This document shows, in pieces, positions 37,134 through 45,175 of a DNA stretch of 64,000 nt. Position numbers and translations under genes: made by a program. The notes beneath the pieces are model-generated. The model saw nothing but the letters and a program-made list of their open reading frames with translations. It was not told the DNA's origin and made no database searches. The DNA is taken from NCBI RefSeq assembly GCF_024648825.1, contig NZ_JANBBE010000005.1, forward strand, positions 372,001 to 436,000. The letters run 5' to 3'. Each line of letters begins with the position of its first letter. Position 1 is the first letter of the stretch. This stretch comes from Lentzea californiensis (GTDB lineage Bacteria; Actinomycetota; Actinomycetes; Mycobacteriales; Pseudonocardiaceae).

Positions 37134-37924
37134 CGTCCCACCTCCGGTGGTAACACCACGACGACCTGGCGATGCGCGTCGAGCGCGGCGCGGTGCCGCA
37201 GCGCGAGCTTGGCCAGCGCGTTGGTCTGCGCCCGGAGTTCGGGCACGTCTGCCTGGCCCGGCACGCCTTCCTCGGCGACCGGCAGTTCGAGCTGTGCGAT
37301 GGCCTGCAACGCCGCCAGGACGTGCCCGGCCGCGGCGAGCTCGTCCGCGTCGCGCAGTCCGGCGACGCCCTTGTCGAGGTCTGCCCGCAGCCGGGCGCGG
37401 CAGTCCGAGTCCTCCGGTTCGCCGAGCTTCTCGGCCTGGCCGACCACCAGTCGTGCGCGGGCGATCCGGCGTTCGGTCGTCCGGCGCAGCCGCGTGCAGA
37501 GCTGGGCGAGCTCGGGGTGCCCGGCGACGCTCGGCACCCGGCCCGGCCGGTGCCACACGCTGTCGTCCGGCTCCACCCGCCTGCGTCCCGGCGAGCGTGG
37601 CGCCGTCGCCCCGTCGGCCGACACCAGCAGCGTGGTGTCGGCGGCGTTGGACAGCAGCCGCTCGGCGTCGTCGAGCCGCTCGCCGCTGTCCAGCAGATCA
37701 GCGCCCGCCTCCTGGCGCAGCAGGACGTCCACGACGTCTCGCGTCAGCCGGGTCAGCCGGCCGGGACGATCCGGCCGCTGTGCGCACATGCGCGCCACCG
37801 CGTCGCGCACCAACGCGGCGTGCACGCGCTTGCGGCGGATGCCCTGAACCCAGGCCAGCGCGGTGGCCACCAGTGCTATGACGAGCGCTGCCAGCAGCGC
37901 CCACAACACGTTGTTCCAGTCCAC
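37130..37924 (-). CDS. Membrane-anchored helical protein, first gene of the kinase/FHA operon
   Basis: A 264-residue protein with one N-terminal membrane helix (NVLWALLAALVIALVATALAW, about 5-25) and a helical cytoplasmic or external body (LTRDVVDVLLRQEAGADLL, LRRTTERRIARARLVVGQAEKL). No family recognised. The GTG at 37924 has GGAG five bases ahead. It heads the eleven-gene run to 25771 and is 74 bases after the degenerate CHAT gene; that gap contains a perfect 12-bp palindrome, so it may also have its own promoter. Confidence 0.6.
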   Translation of the reverse strand: MDWNNVLWALLAALVIALVATALAWVQGIRRKRVHAALVRDAVARMCAQRPDRPGRLTRLTRDVVDVLLRQEAGADLLDSGERLDDAERLLSNAADTTLLVSADGATAPRSPGRRRVEPDDSVWHRPGRVPSVAGHPELAQLCTRLRRTTERRIARARLVVGQAEKLGEPEDSDCRARLRADLDKGVAGLRDADELAAAGHVLAALQAIAQLELPVAEEGVPGQADVPELRAQTNALAKLALRHRAALDAHRQVVVVLPPEVGR

Positions 37925-37943
37925 GTTGTCTCCATGACGGACT

Positions 37944-37976
37944 ACCGGCCTCGGCCGGTCTTATGGGATCGATCCC
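37944..37976. promoter_or_regulatory. Palindromes before the kinase/FHA operon
   Basis: In the 74-bp gap after the degenerate CHAT gene lie GGGATCGATCCC (37965-37976, a perfect 12-bp palindrome) and a 7-bp inverted repeat ACCGGCC/GGCCGGT (37944-37959, two-base spacer). In the direction of transcription the palindrome comes first, about 40 bases before the GTG of the first operon gene. It may be an operator; the second could act as a short hairpin in the leader. Confidence 0.35.
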
Positions 37977-37998
37977 GTCCACTGAGGACCTGCTCGCG

Positions 37999-40900
37999 TC
38001 AGGCCCCGTGATGTGCGATCGCCGTCCACTCGTCAATGGCGGACCGCTCGACCAGCTCCAGTTGCGCGGCTCGCAGGGCGGCGCCGGGATTGCGTCCGTC
38101 CATCAGGGTGTGGGCGCGGTGCAGCAGGTCGTGGGACGGCGCCCACCGGGCCGCCAGCACGTGCCGCGCGCCGTTCGCGAGAAAGCGCGCGGGCAACGCA
38201 CGGGCGTCGTCGTGGCCGGTCCCGTGCAGCACGTGGTCGGTGAGCGTGACCAGCTCCACCTCGGCCGGTGGCGGCAGGAGTTCACCGCCGTGCAGTGCGA
38301 TCGAGGACTTCCCGGGGTCACCGAGGTCGGAGGTGGCCCGGCAGCCGAGGTGCAGGACGCCGAGTCCGTTCACCATCGCGGCGCCGACCTCGTCCGGGGT
38401 GCCCGCGCCGTCCGGCGACGGTCGCCACGGCCGCGGGGGACCGCCGTGGCCGCCGAGGAAGACGCCGTCCGGGCGGAAGTCGTCACGCAGCCTCTCGGCC
38501 AGCACCGCCGCCGCGGGGTCGTCCTTGCAGGGATTGCCGACGATCACCGCGCCGGTGTGGATCTCCGCCGTGCCGCCGGCCATCGTGCGAGCGGCTGGGA
38601 CCAGGGTGATCTCGCTGTCCTGCAACAGAAATCTGCGGGCACCGGCCACCTCACGGTGTGCCGCCTCCCACGGCACGAGCCCCAGTTCGCCCACCGGCAC
38701 CAGGGCGAGGCGCTTCCCCTGCCAGGGTTCGAACGCCACACCGGCGGCGTCCCAGGCCCACGCGCAGAGCTCGGTCAGCTCGGCCTGCCAGAGCTGCCGG
38801 CGCGGCGCGGTGCGGACGTTCGCCCGCAGCGTTTCGCACGCGGTGCGGAACCGGGAGATCCGCTCGGTGCGCAGTTTCGGCAACGGCGTCACGCCGACCG
38901 ATCCGTCCGCGGCGACCACCACCGCCGTGCCACCGTGGGCTTTGTTGTGCGGCAACAGGTAGATGAGAGCGTCCGCGTTCGTGGCCCGCAGCGCGGCACG
39001 TACCTCGTCCGTCCCGAACGCGTGCGGAGCGATGTCCAACGTCGCGGCTCGTCTGGTTTCGAGCACCCGCACGAGATCGTCGCGTGCGTCGTCGGCGAGA
39101 CACCACGCCGCGACCTGCTCGCCGTCGACCGAGGCCGTCAGGCCGAGCTCACGGCTCCTCGCGCGGTCGGCGGGCCGGTTGCGCGAGCGCAGCAGGCGGC
39201 CGAGGGCGAGCGCGCTCTCCGGCCGGCCAGTGCGAGCCCACTCCCCGTCCGCCGCGGAGATCGCCTCGTCGAGCGCTTCCGGCCGTGCGGGCAGCATCTT
39301 CGCCATCGCGGCCCGCGAGACACCGGAGGCGATCCGGGCGAGGAGCTCCTGCGAGGAACCCGGCAGCGCGTCGGAGGCGGCCTGGTCGATCGCCTGGTGG
39401 ACCGACAGCGCCCCGTCCACGTCGCCCCCGGCTATCGCGGTGCGCAGGTCGTCCGCCTTGTGGATGACGACGCCGAGCCCGTCGACGGAGTTCAGGAGCT
39501 CTGCGGGGATCAGCGGCTCGGTGCTGCTCGGTGGACCGAGCACCCTGGCCAGCAGTTGCACGTACTGCCGCAGGCGGTCCCGTTCCACACTCGGCGGAAG
39601 GGCGTCGGTGCGCCACACCAGCGCGACGATGTCGCCGGTGAAAGCCCGGAAGTCCTGTCCTGAGCGGACGCACCGCGCGAGCGCGCGTGTCAGTTCGATG
39701 GCCTCACCCTCGACCTCGTCCACTTCGGACGCGGGTTTGCCGGCGCCGATCCAGTCGAAGAACGGCCCCAGCGCTTCGAGGTTCAACGGCTCAGGGGCGT
39801 CTCCGGTCAGGTAGGCGCGACTCATCCAGGCCAGGTACGCGGCCAGACCTGCCAGAGCCTCCTCCTCGTCCGCCGGCAGGTCGTGCCGGACCACCTCCGC
39901 CAGGTCGCACAGGCTGCTCAGCAGCAACCCGAGGTCGTCGTCCGGTCTGGCCAGCTCCGCCATCCACTGGGTGCGCAGGAGCGCCAGCCTGATCATGAGG
40001 TGGGTGCGCAGTCGTGCGCTCGTGCCGGCAGGCGCTTCCAGCACCGCCCGTTCCGCGTCGGTCAACCAGCCGTGCACGTCATAGCGTGCGAGGACGGCGT
40101 GCACGCCGAACTCGCGTCCGGCGCTCTCGGCCGCTTCCAGCCGGGTCACCCTCAGCTGGATCGTGCCGTCGTGCTCCTCGCCGGCGTCGGCGAGGGTGGC
40201 GTCGGCCCAGTCGAGCGCCGGCCACAGGTGCTCGGCCCCGGCCTGGCGGGCGAGCACCAAGTGCGTCTCGGCCAGGACGCTCGACGTCCAGGCCGAGCCT
40301 CCCTCCTCGGTGGCGGAGAGTTCGGTCAGCGTGCGTACGCCGTCCGACATCGCTGCGACATCGCCGATATCGGCGCCGCGCATGCACCTGAGGACGCCGT
40401 ACTGGGCCGCGTGCTCGGTGCCGAGTTCGATCTGCTCCCGCACGGCCGCGAACTCGGCGAGGGCTTCGTCGGCATCGGCCGTCGTGCCACGTTCCAGGTA
40501 GCGGGTGGCCAGCAGACTTGCCACAAGCGAGCGGGTGTACGCGGCGGCCGGCGGCTCGGTCACGAGGGCGCGCAACTCGGCCGCCGCGGTGACGGCGACG
40601 TCGAGCAGCTCGGGGTCGTCCCCGCGCCGATGACGTTCCTCCTGGACGAGTGCGAGTGCTTCCAAGGCTTCCGGCCTGGCCGGATCCTCTTCGGAGAGTT
40701 CGGCGAGCACGGTGGTGAGGCCGGCCGCGGAGTTCTCCAGGTCGTCGAGGTCGAGCGTGTGCGGGTAGGCCCAGCGGTGCGCGAGCGCCACCTCGCGCCG
40801 GAACTCCAGCACCTCGTAGGGGTTGTGCACCACCGAGGAGTGCGCGGCGAGGGCGTCCAGGTGCAGGCGCGCGTCCTCGGCGGTGAAGTCCGCCGTGGCC

Positions 40901-41289
40901 AGCCGCAGTTTGGTCAGCTCGGCGGCGTCGACGGCGGCCCACTCGGCCACGTCGGCGGGCGCGGTCGCGTCCGCGGCGACGAGGGCGAGGGTGGAGAGCG
41001 CCGAGGCGAGAAGTTCCTGCGACTCGTGGTGCTCGGCGAGGTGGGTGAGCGCGCCGGCGGACCGGTACCGCCACAGGTGGGCGCAGGGGTGGTGGGGCAG
41101 GTGGCGCAGGGCGAAGGTGATCAGGCCGACGGCCCGCTCGACGTCCTCCGGCCCGGCGGCTCCTTCACCGGGCCGCAGATCGATCAGCGCGAGGCCGGTC
41201 GCTCCGGCGACGGCCGGGTCGAGGTCGTCCTCGTGCAGGTGCAACAGCTCGGTGAGCCGCGCGACTTCGTGGCACAGGTCGTCAGACAT
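37999..41289 (-). CDS. CHAT-like protein with degenerate active site
   Basis: A 1,096-residue paralogue of the CHAT protein at 21798. About 750 residues of helical repeats are followed by a CHAT-fold domain (ALRATNADALIYLLPHN, LCAWAWDAAGV, LALVPVGELGLVPWEAAH). Where the intact protein has LHLACHG, this one has LHLGCRA, so the catalytic His is Arg; where the other has GACHTG, this one reads TDHVLHGTG without Cys. The later landmarks (FLANGARHVLAARWAPSH) still align. It is thus probably a pseudo-protease, perhaps a regulatory or substrate-binding partner. Start: ATG 41289 with GAGGT eight bases ahead; it overlaps the sigma-like stop by eight bases. The reading frame is long and intact, so it is not a pseudogene. 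Confidence 0.82.
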   Translation of the reverse strand: MSDDLCHEVARLTELLHLHEDDLDPAVAGATGLALIDLRPGEGAAGPEDVERAVGLITFALRHLPHHPCAHLWRYRSAGALTHLAEHHESQELLASALSTLALVAADATAPADVAEWAAVDAAELTKLRLATADFTAEDARLHLDALAAHSSVVHNPYEVLEFRREVALAHRWAYPHTLDLDDLENSAAGLTTVLAELSEEDPARPEALEALALVQEERHRRGDDPELLDVAVTAAAELRALVTEPPAAAYTRSLVASLLATRYLERGTTADADEALAEFAAVREQIELGTEHAAQYGVLRCMRGADIGDVAAMSDGVRTLTELSATEEGGSAWTSSVLAETHLVLARQAGAEHLWPALDWADATLADAGEEHDGTIQLRVTRLEAAESAGREFGVHAVLARYDVHGWLTDAERAVLEAPAGTSARLRTHLMIRLALLRTQWMAELARPDDDLGLLLSSLCDLAEVVRHDLPADEEEALAGLAAYLAWMSRAYLTGDAPEPLNLEALGPFFDWIGAGKPASEVDEVEGEAIELTRALARCVRSGQDFRAFTGDIVALVWRTDALPPSVERDRLRQYVQLLARVLGPPSSTEPLIPAELLNSVDGLGVVIHKADDLRTAIAGGDVDGALSVHQAIDQAASDALPGSSQELLARIASGVSRAAMAKMLPARPEALDEAISAADGEWARTGRPESALALGRLLRSRNRPADRARSRELGLTASVDGEQVAAWCLADDARDDLVRVLETRRAATLDIAPHAFGTDEVRAALRATNADALIYLLPHNKAHGGTAVVVAADGSVGVTPLPKLRTERISRFRTACETLRANVRTAPRRQLWQAELTELCAWAWDAAGVAFEPWQGKRLALVPVGELGLVPWEAAHREVAGARRFLLQDSEITLVPAARTMAGGTAEIHTGAVIVGNPCKDDPAAAVLAERLRDDFRPDGVFLGGHGGPPRPWRPSPDGAGTPDEVGAAMVNGLGVLHLGCRATSDLGDPGKSSIALHGGELLPPPAEVELVTLTDHVLHGTGHDDARALPARFLANGARHVLAARWAPSHDLLHRAHTLMDGRNPGAALRAAQLELVERSAIDEWTAIAHHGA

Positions 41290-42232
41290 GGGTGATGACC
41301 TCACGAGCCTCCGCCAGCACGCCGTCGAACCGCGTCTGGTCAGCGAGCAGTGACGCCGCCCGGCGGTGGGGGACGAGGCCGCGGTCGGCGAGGTCGAGCA
41401 CCGCCGTGCGCAGGGCCTGGGGTTGCGTGCCGGACGGGGCGGCGGCGACCGCGGTGACGATGAGGTCGACGACCACGGCGTCGGAGTCGCCGGCGGGCTC
41501 GAGAGCGGGACAGGCCCAGGCGTTGTCGTCGTTGAGCGGCTGGGTGTTCGTGTCCGGGCGCCGGCCCAGTGGCCGATCGATGTACGCGTCGTACCAGGAG
41601 ACGTACTCGGGGGCGGTGCGGGTGCCGATGTTGACCCGGTGCCCGGCGCTGCAGACCGACTTGACGGTGTGCAGGATGGCGGGCAGGCGTTCCAGGTAGT
41701 ACGGGACGGGCCGGTCGAACTCCTTGGCACAGCGTTCGGCCAGCCTGCGTAACAGGTAACCGTGGCCGGGTAAGGGCGACGAGTAGCCGGCCTCGTCGGC
41801 CAGGTGCCCGAGCACGGCGCGGTGCTCCTCGTCGGGCAGGGCGCGGCCGAACCTGTTCTGGCGGACCGTCCTCGGCTTCACCTGTGCGCCCTGGTGTGCG
41901 CGGTAGCCGCGGAACACGTCGACGACCCGCTTGCGCACGTGCGACCGGACCGCACCGAGGAGATTGGTGCGGTCGGCACCGTGTTCCGTCAGGAACTCGC
42001 AGACAACCTGCAACACGTCCACCACCAAGTCACGACACACGCACTCACCGGTCAGCTCGAAGAGGGCGGACCGCACGGCGCGTCCAGTGCTCAGACCCGG
42101 CATCGCGAGCGTCATGTCGCACCCGCTCACGAGGTGGCTGCGATGCAGGTCGTTCCGGGACTTGTGCAACTCCGCGAGTGTGACCCTGACAACTTCGGCC
42201 GAAAGGTGGGATGTCTGCGGCGACAAAATCAT
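41282..42232 (-). CDS. Divergent sigma-70-like protein ahead of the degenerate CHAT gene
   Basis: A 316-residue protein, paralogue of the gene at 24551. The region-2-like stretch is LLGAVRSHVRKRVVDVFRGYRAHQG followed by KPR; the shared motif WYDAYIDRPLG comes at about 225. As with its paralogue, region 4 is not recognisable, so a sigma function is only suggested. ATG 42232 has AGGAAA seven bases ahead. It is divergent from the 678-residue gene at 42362, and leads the minus-strand run of genes to 25771. Confidence 0.6.
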   Translation of the reverse strand: MILSPQTSHLSAEVVRVTLAELHKSRNDLHRSHLVSGCDMTLAMPGLSTGRAVRSALFELTGECVCRDLVVDVLQVVCEFLTEHGADRTNLLGAVRSHVRKRVVDVFRGYRAHQGAQVKPRTVRQNRFGRALPDEEHRAVLGHLADEAGYSSPLPGHGYLLRRLAERCAKEFDRPVPYYLERLPAILHTVKSVCSAGHRVNIGTRTAPEYVSWYDAYIDRPLGRRPDTNTQPLNDDNAWACPALEPAGDSDAVVVDLIVTAVAAAPSGTQPQALRTAVLDLADRGLVPHRRAASLLADQTRFDGVLAEAREVITHV

Positions 42233-42338
42233 GAGTGTTTCCTACACTAACGTAAGATTCTATGTGAACGAGGGTTGCCGAACCGTGACGAACGAGCCGC
42301 CTCCGCGATCCCTGCTCGCCGGGTGTGCGAGTGTTTCC
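42233..42338. repeat. Direct repeat in the divergent promoter region
   Basis: GAGTGTTTCC occurs at 42233-42242, at the ribosome site of the sigma-like gene, and at 42329-42338, about 24 bases before the ATG of the divergent gene. The 129-bp gap between must hold both promoters. A common regulator could use the two copies; chance cannot be excluded for ten bases. Confidence 0.3.
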
Positions 42339-42361
42339 CTGCCGTGGAATAGGAGTGAGTG

Positions 42362-44398
42362 ATGGCGTTGCTGCCCGCTGTCGTGCCCGGGCTGATCGAG
42401 AAGAGGGCCGAGCTGGTGCCCGCCCGGTTCGCGCGGAAGGTCGCCGCACTCTTCGGTGTGCCGTCCGAGGCCAACCCGTTCCGCCCCATGACCTGGGTCT
42501 GCGACTTCACCGCCATCACGGTGTCCGAGATCGCCCGCGGCGCCCCGTTGCCGGCCAGAGGTGCCGCCGCGCGGCTGCGCGAGCAGGCGCACGAGGGCGA
42601 GTGGCTCGAACAGGACCGCGCCGTGCTCCCCGCCGGTGGCAAGACGCTGCCGAACGAGATCGTGGCCGCCACGGTCAACCGCTTCGGGCCCGACACCAAG
42701 GCCGCGATCGTGCTGACGGCGACGAACGTCCTGCTCACACCGGCGACTGAGTCGATCGCCACCGCGCTGCCACTGCTGCGGGGTGCCGACGGCGGCGAAC
42801 TTCCCACCGTGCAATGGATCGCGGCCTGGGCCGCCACCGCGGTCGAGGTCTACCGGTCGCAGCCGGCGCTGGTGCTCGCGGCGATCAAGGCGCGCACGAT
42901 CCAGCGCGAGTCGCTCACCCCGCCGCGGTTCCCCTGGGCGGACCGGATCGCGGGAGGCCCGAAGGCGCGCTGCGAGATCGGCGCTGTGGAGCCGTTGGCG
43001 CCGGACCCGTTGACGAGGCCGAGCGCGCTCGACTTCATCGACGGCATCGCGGTCGGCCGGCTCAACGCCGCGGGTGGGCTGCCACCGGCGGACTCCGACA
43101 CGGCGCCGTCCGCCGGGGGCCCGAGCGTCGGTGACCGGATGGCGGCGCTTTTGGTGCGGCTGCTCGCGAACATGGGCTCGCCGGACAGCGTCGGCTACGT
43201 CTGGGTGAGCGCACGCGAACCCGGCCAGCTGGTCGCCGAGGCGATGGTGCCGTCGTCCGGTCTGGTCCGCGAGCTCGTCGAGGCGTGGGCCCACGGTCCC
43301 GGCGAGCTGGAGCACCCGGACGAGTTCACCGACGCGCTGGGCGAGGAGATGGCGCAGCCGGTGCGGTTGCCCGCCCCGCGGGAGGTCGCGGCACTGCCGG
43401 TGCTCGCCCGCCGCGCGGTGGTGCTCGCGGCGATGGGCGTCGTGCGGCAGATGGGGTTGCTGGCACCGTCGCGATGGGTGTGCGGCCCGGAGTTCGCCGC
43501 GCTGCTCGACGACGTCGAGGCGCTGCTCGGCACCGTCCCCGCCGACGACCCGGTCGTGCCGGAGACGAGGCTGCGCCTCGCGGTGCAGCGGGCGAGCGTC
43601 CAGCGGCACGACGGTCACGCCGGCGACGAGACCGTGGCCGCGCTGATCCGCGCCGCCGACGAGTGCCTGGCCTCCGGCGTGCTCGACCGCGGTGCGGTGG
43701 CGGACGTGCTGGTGGTGGCCTGCATCGAGCTCTACCAGTTGCGCGACACCGCCGGGGACGCGGCCGCGTTGACCGGCGCACTGCACCGCTACTGGCGGGC
43801 GTTCGCCGAAGCGGTCGAGGTCGACCTCTTCAGCCAGGACGCAGACCACAGCAGCCTGAGCTTCCAGCTGCACAACTACGCGGCCTTCCTCGGCGGGAAC
43901 CGCGACAGCGAGGCGGACCTGCGTGCCGCGCTGCACCTGTTCACGCACTCGGTGATCCCCGGCCGCACCCGGCTGTTCAACGTGCACAGGGACATCCGGC
44001 CGCTGGCCCGCAGCTGGTACCTGGCCGCGGACACCGCGGCCGCGCTGGCCGAGCTGCTGCTGGCGAACGGTGCCCAGGAGGAGGCGCGGGGCTGGATCGA
44101 GCGGGCGTTCGGCTGGGTGGGCAGCGTCCTGGCCGACCGGAGGTACGCACCGGAGAAGCTGGGCCCGAGGCTGGACGACTGCCTGTTCGCACTGAGGGCG
44201 GCGCCGGTGCTGCTGCTCGCGCTGGAGCATGATCTCGCCGCCGACCGGGCACGGGTGCTGCAGCGCGCCGACGAACTCGTGCAGCTGGTCGAGGTGTGGC
44301 TCAAGGAGAACACGGACGGGCAGGTCGAAAAGTCCCGCTACTACGCGAAAACCGCGATGCTGCGCGACCGCGTCACGGCAGCGAAAGCGTGTTCCTGA
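42362..44398 (+). CDS. Large helical protein of unknown function
   Basis: A 678-residue soluble, mainly helical protein I cannot place in a family. Seen in it: an N-terminal segment with a possible hydrophobic surface helix (FDFTAITVSEIARG-like, read CDFTAITVSEIARGA), a disordered Gly/Pro-rich part near 235-255, and TPR-like helices in the second half (TVAALIRAADECLASGVLD, AALTGALHRYWRAFAEAVEV, LLLANGAQEEARGWIERAF). ATG 42362 is preferred over the GTG three bases earlier because AGGAG (42351-42355) is six bases ahead. It is divergent from the sigma-like/degenerate CHAT pair and is followed by 777 bases without a gene. Repeat-type scaffold or sensor is possible. Confidence 0.6.
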   Translation: MALLPAVVPGLIEKRAELVPARFARKVAALFGVPSEANPFRPMTWVCDFTAITVSEIARGAPLPARGAAARLREQAHEGEWLEQDRAVLPAGGKTLPNEIVAATVNRFGPDTKAAIVLTATNVLLTPATESIATALPLLRGADGGELPTVQWIAAWAATAVEVYRSQPALVLAAIKARTIQRESLTPPRFPWADRIAGGPKARCEIGAVEPLAPDPLTRPSALDFIDGIAVGRLNAAGGLPPADSDTAPSAGGPSVGDRMAALLVRLLANMGSPDSVGYVWVSAREPGQLVAEAMVPSSGLVRELVEAWAHGPGELEHPDEFTDALGEEMAQPVRLPAPREVAALPVLARRAVVLAAMGVVRQMGLLAPSRWVCGPEFAALLDDVEALLGTVPADDPVVPETRLRLAVQRASVQRHDGHAGDETVAALIRAADECLASGVLDRGAVADVLVVACIELYQLRDTAGDAAALTGALHRYWRAFAEAVEVDLFSQDADHSSLSFQLHNYAAFLGGNRDSEADLRAALHLFTHSVIPGRTRLFNVHRDIRPLARSWYLAADTAAALAELLLANGAQEEARGWIERAFGWVGSVLADRRYAPEKLGPRLDDCLFALRAAPVLLLALEHDLAADRARVLQRADELVQLVEVWLKENTDGQVEKSRYYAKTAMLRDRVTAAKACS

Positions 44399-44846
44399 CG
44401 GCTGATGAACCGCTGGGCCGCCATCCGGGCCGCCATCTCCGGGTGGAGGTGATTGCAGATGTCTGGTGGCGGCAACGGAGATGACAGCAAGAAGTGACAA
44501 GTCCGCACGACGATGACACACGCTGTTCGAGCGGAGTGCGGGAGGCGATATCGTCTGCCCGCACCCACTCTTCCTCTGCGGCGGTGTAGTCATGCTCGAA
44601 ACATATGAATTGACCCCCGATCCCGTTACGCGTGGAATAATCGTTCGTGCGCGGGAACTGCGTCAGATGAGCGGCGATAGAACCTCGTGATGGCTGGCGG
44701 GGCGCTATGAGCACGCCGGTGAATGACGGCGCAATCATTTGGCGTCCACGCGGATTCGCTCGCACGCCGATGCGATTCGCGCTGGGAAATGTCTCCATTC
44801 GGCGCGCGCGGTCACTGCGTATTCCGAGTCGAACCTCTGCGCGCAC

Positions 44847-44898
44847 GGCGCCGCCCCCACATGCCCGTACACCAGTACGAGGACGTGGGGGCGGCGCC
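44847..44898. repeat. Stem-loop with 14-bp perfect outer arms
   Basis: GGCGCCGCCCCCAC (44847-44860) pairs perfectly with 44885-44898. The 24-base interior itself has a short stem CGTAC/GTACG (44866-44870, 44875-44879) with loop ACCA. It may be a terminator for the gene ending at 44398, though 450 bases away, or a mobile palindrome. Confidence 0.6.
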
Positions 44899-45001
44899 GC
44901 GATGTGCCCGTCCGGCCGCGAATTCGCCCGGCGACGTTCCGGGCCACGCCACTAGTGCCCTACGCCGGAAGTCCGCCGCTGAAGTCCGTGCCGTTTGTGC
45001 C

Positions 45002-45052
45002 GCACGCGGGGCGCTTTCGTGCGCGTGGAGCGCACGAAAGCGCCCCGCGTGC
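45002..45052. repeat. Perfect 23-bp hairpin inside the MITE-like element
   Basis: A 23-base arm (45002-45024, beginning GCACGCGGGGCGCTTTC) is exactly complementary to 45030-45052; the loop is GTGGA. So long and perfect a stem is far stronger than a usual terminator and suggests a mobile or structural palindrome. Confidence 0.85.
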
Positions 45053-45084
45053 AGTTGATGACGGCGTGGCTGAGGCCCCGCGAC

Positions 45085-45139
45085 GTTGATGAGGGGAGCT
45101 TTCCCAAACCTGAGGTTGATGAAAGCTCCCCTCATCAAC
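45085..45139. repeat. Perfect 19-bp hairpin inside the MITE-like element
   Basis: GTTGATGAGGGGAGCTTTC (45085-45103) is exactly complementary to 45121-45139. The 17-base loop holds a small stem AACCT/AGGTT. The arm shares GGGG-x-GCTTTC with the neighbouring 23-bp hairpin, so both probably belong to one palindrome family. Confidence 0.85.
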
Positions 45140-45175
45140 CTTCATACTTTGATGACGAATTTCCGGCGCAGGACA

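Larger units (their letters stand above)
44399..45175. other. 777-bp non-coding stretch
   Basis: No convincing gene is present. Composition is lower in G+C than the surroundings (for example around 44590-44660), and short frames such as ATG 44592 to TGA 44690 (32 codons) have no ribosome site. It starts with a tandem 12-bp repeat (GGGCCGCCATCC then GGGCCGCCATCT, 44415-44438), then holds a stem-loop at 44847-44898 and a 230-bp element with terminal inverted repeats from 44951. It separates two genes that converge on it, so the hairpins may also end transcription from both sides. Confidence 0.6.

Noticed and set aside
37999..41289. The degenerate CHAT gene as a decaying pseudogene
   Set aside because: The frame is full length, coupled to the upstream gene and keeps all non-catalytic landmarks, which points to selection for a non-enzymatic role.
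44592..44955. Short frames of 32 and 82 codons in the non-coding stretch, possibly a broken regulator gene
   Set aside because: No ribosome sites, no motif, and the translations switch to Arg-rich low-complexity sequence; too weak to call even a pseudogene.
44847..45139. Closely spaced palindromes as a CRISPR array
   Set aside because: The arms differ from each other, spacing is irregular, there are no repeated units with unique spacers and no cas genes.
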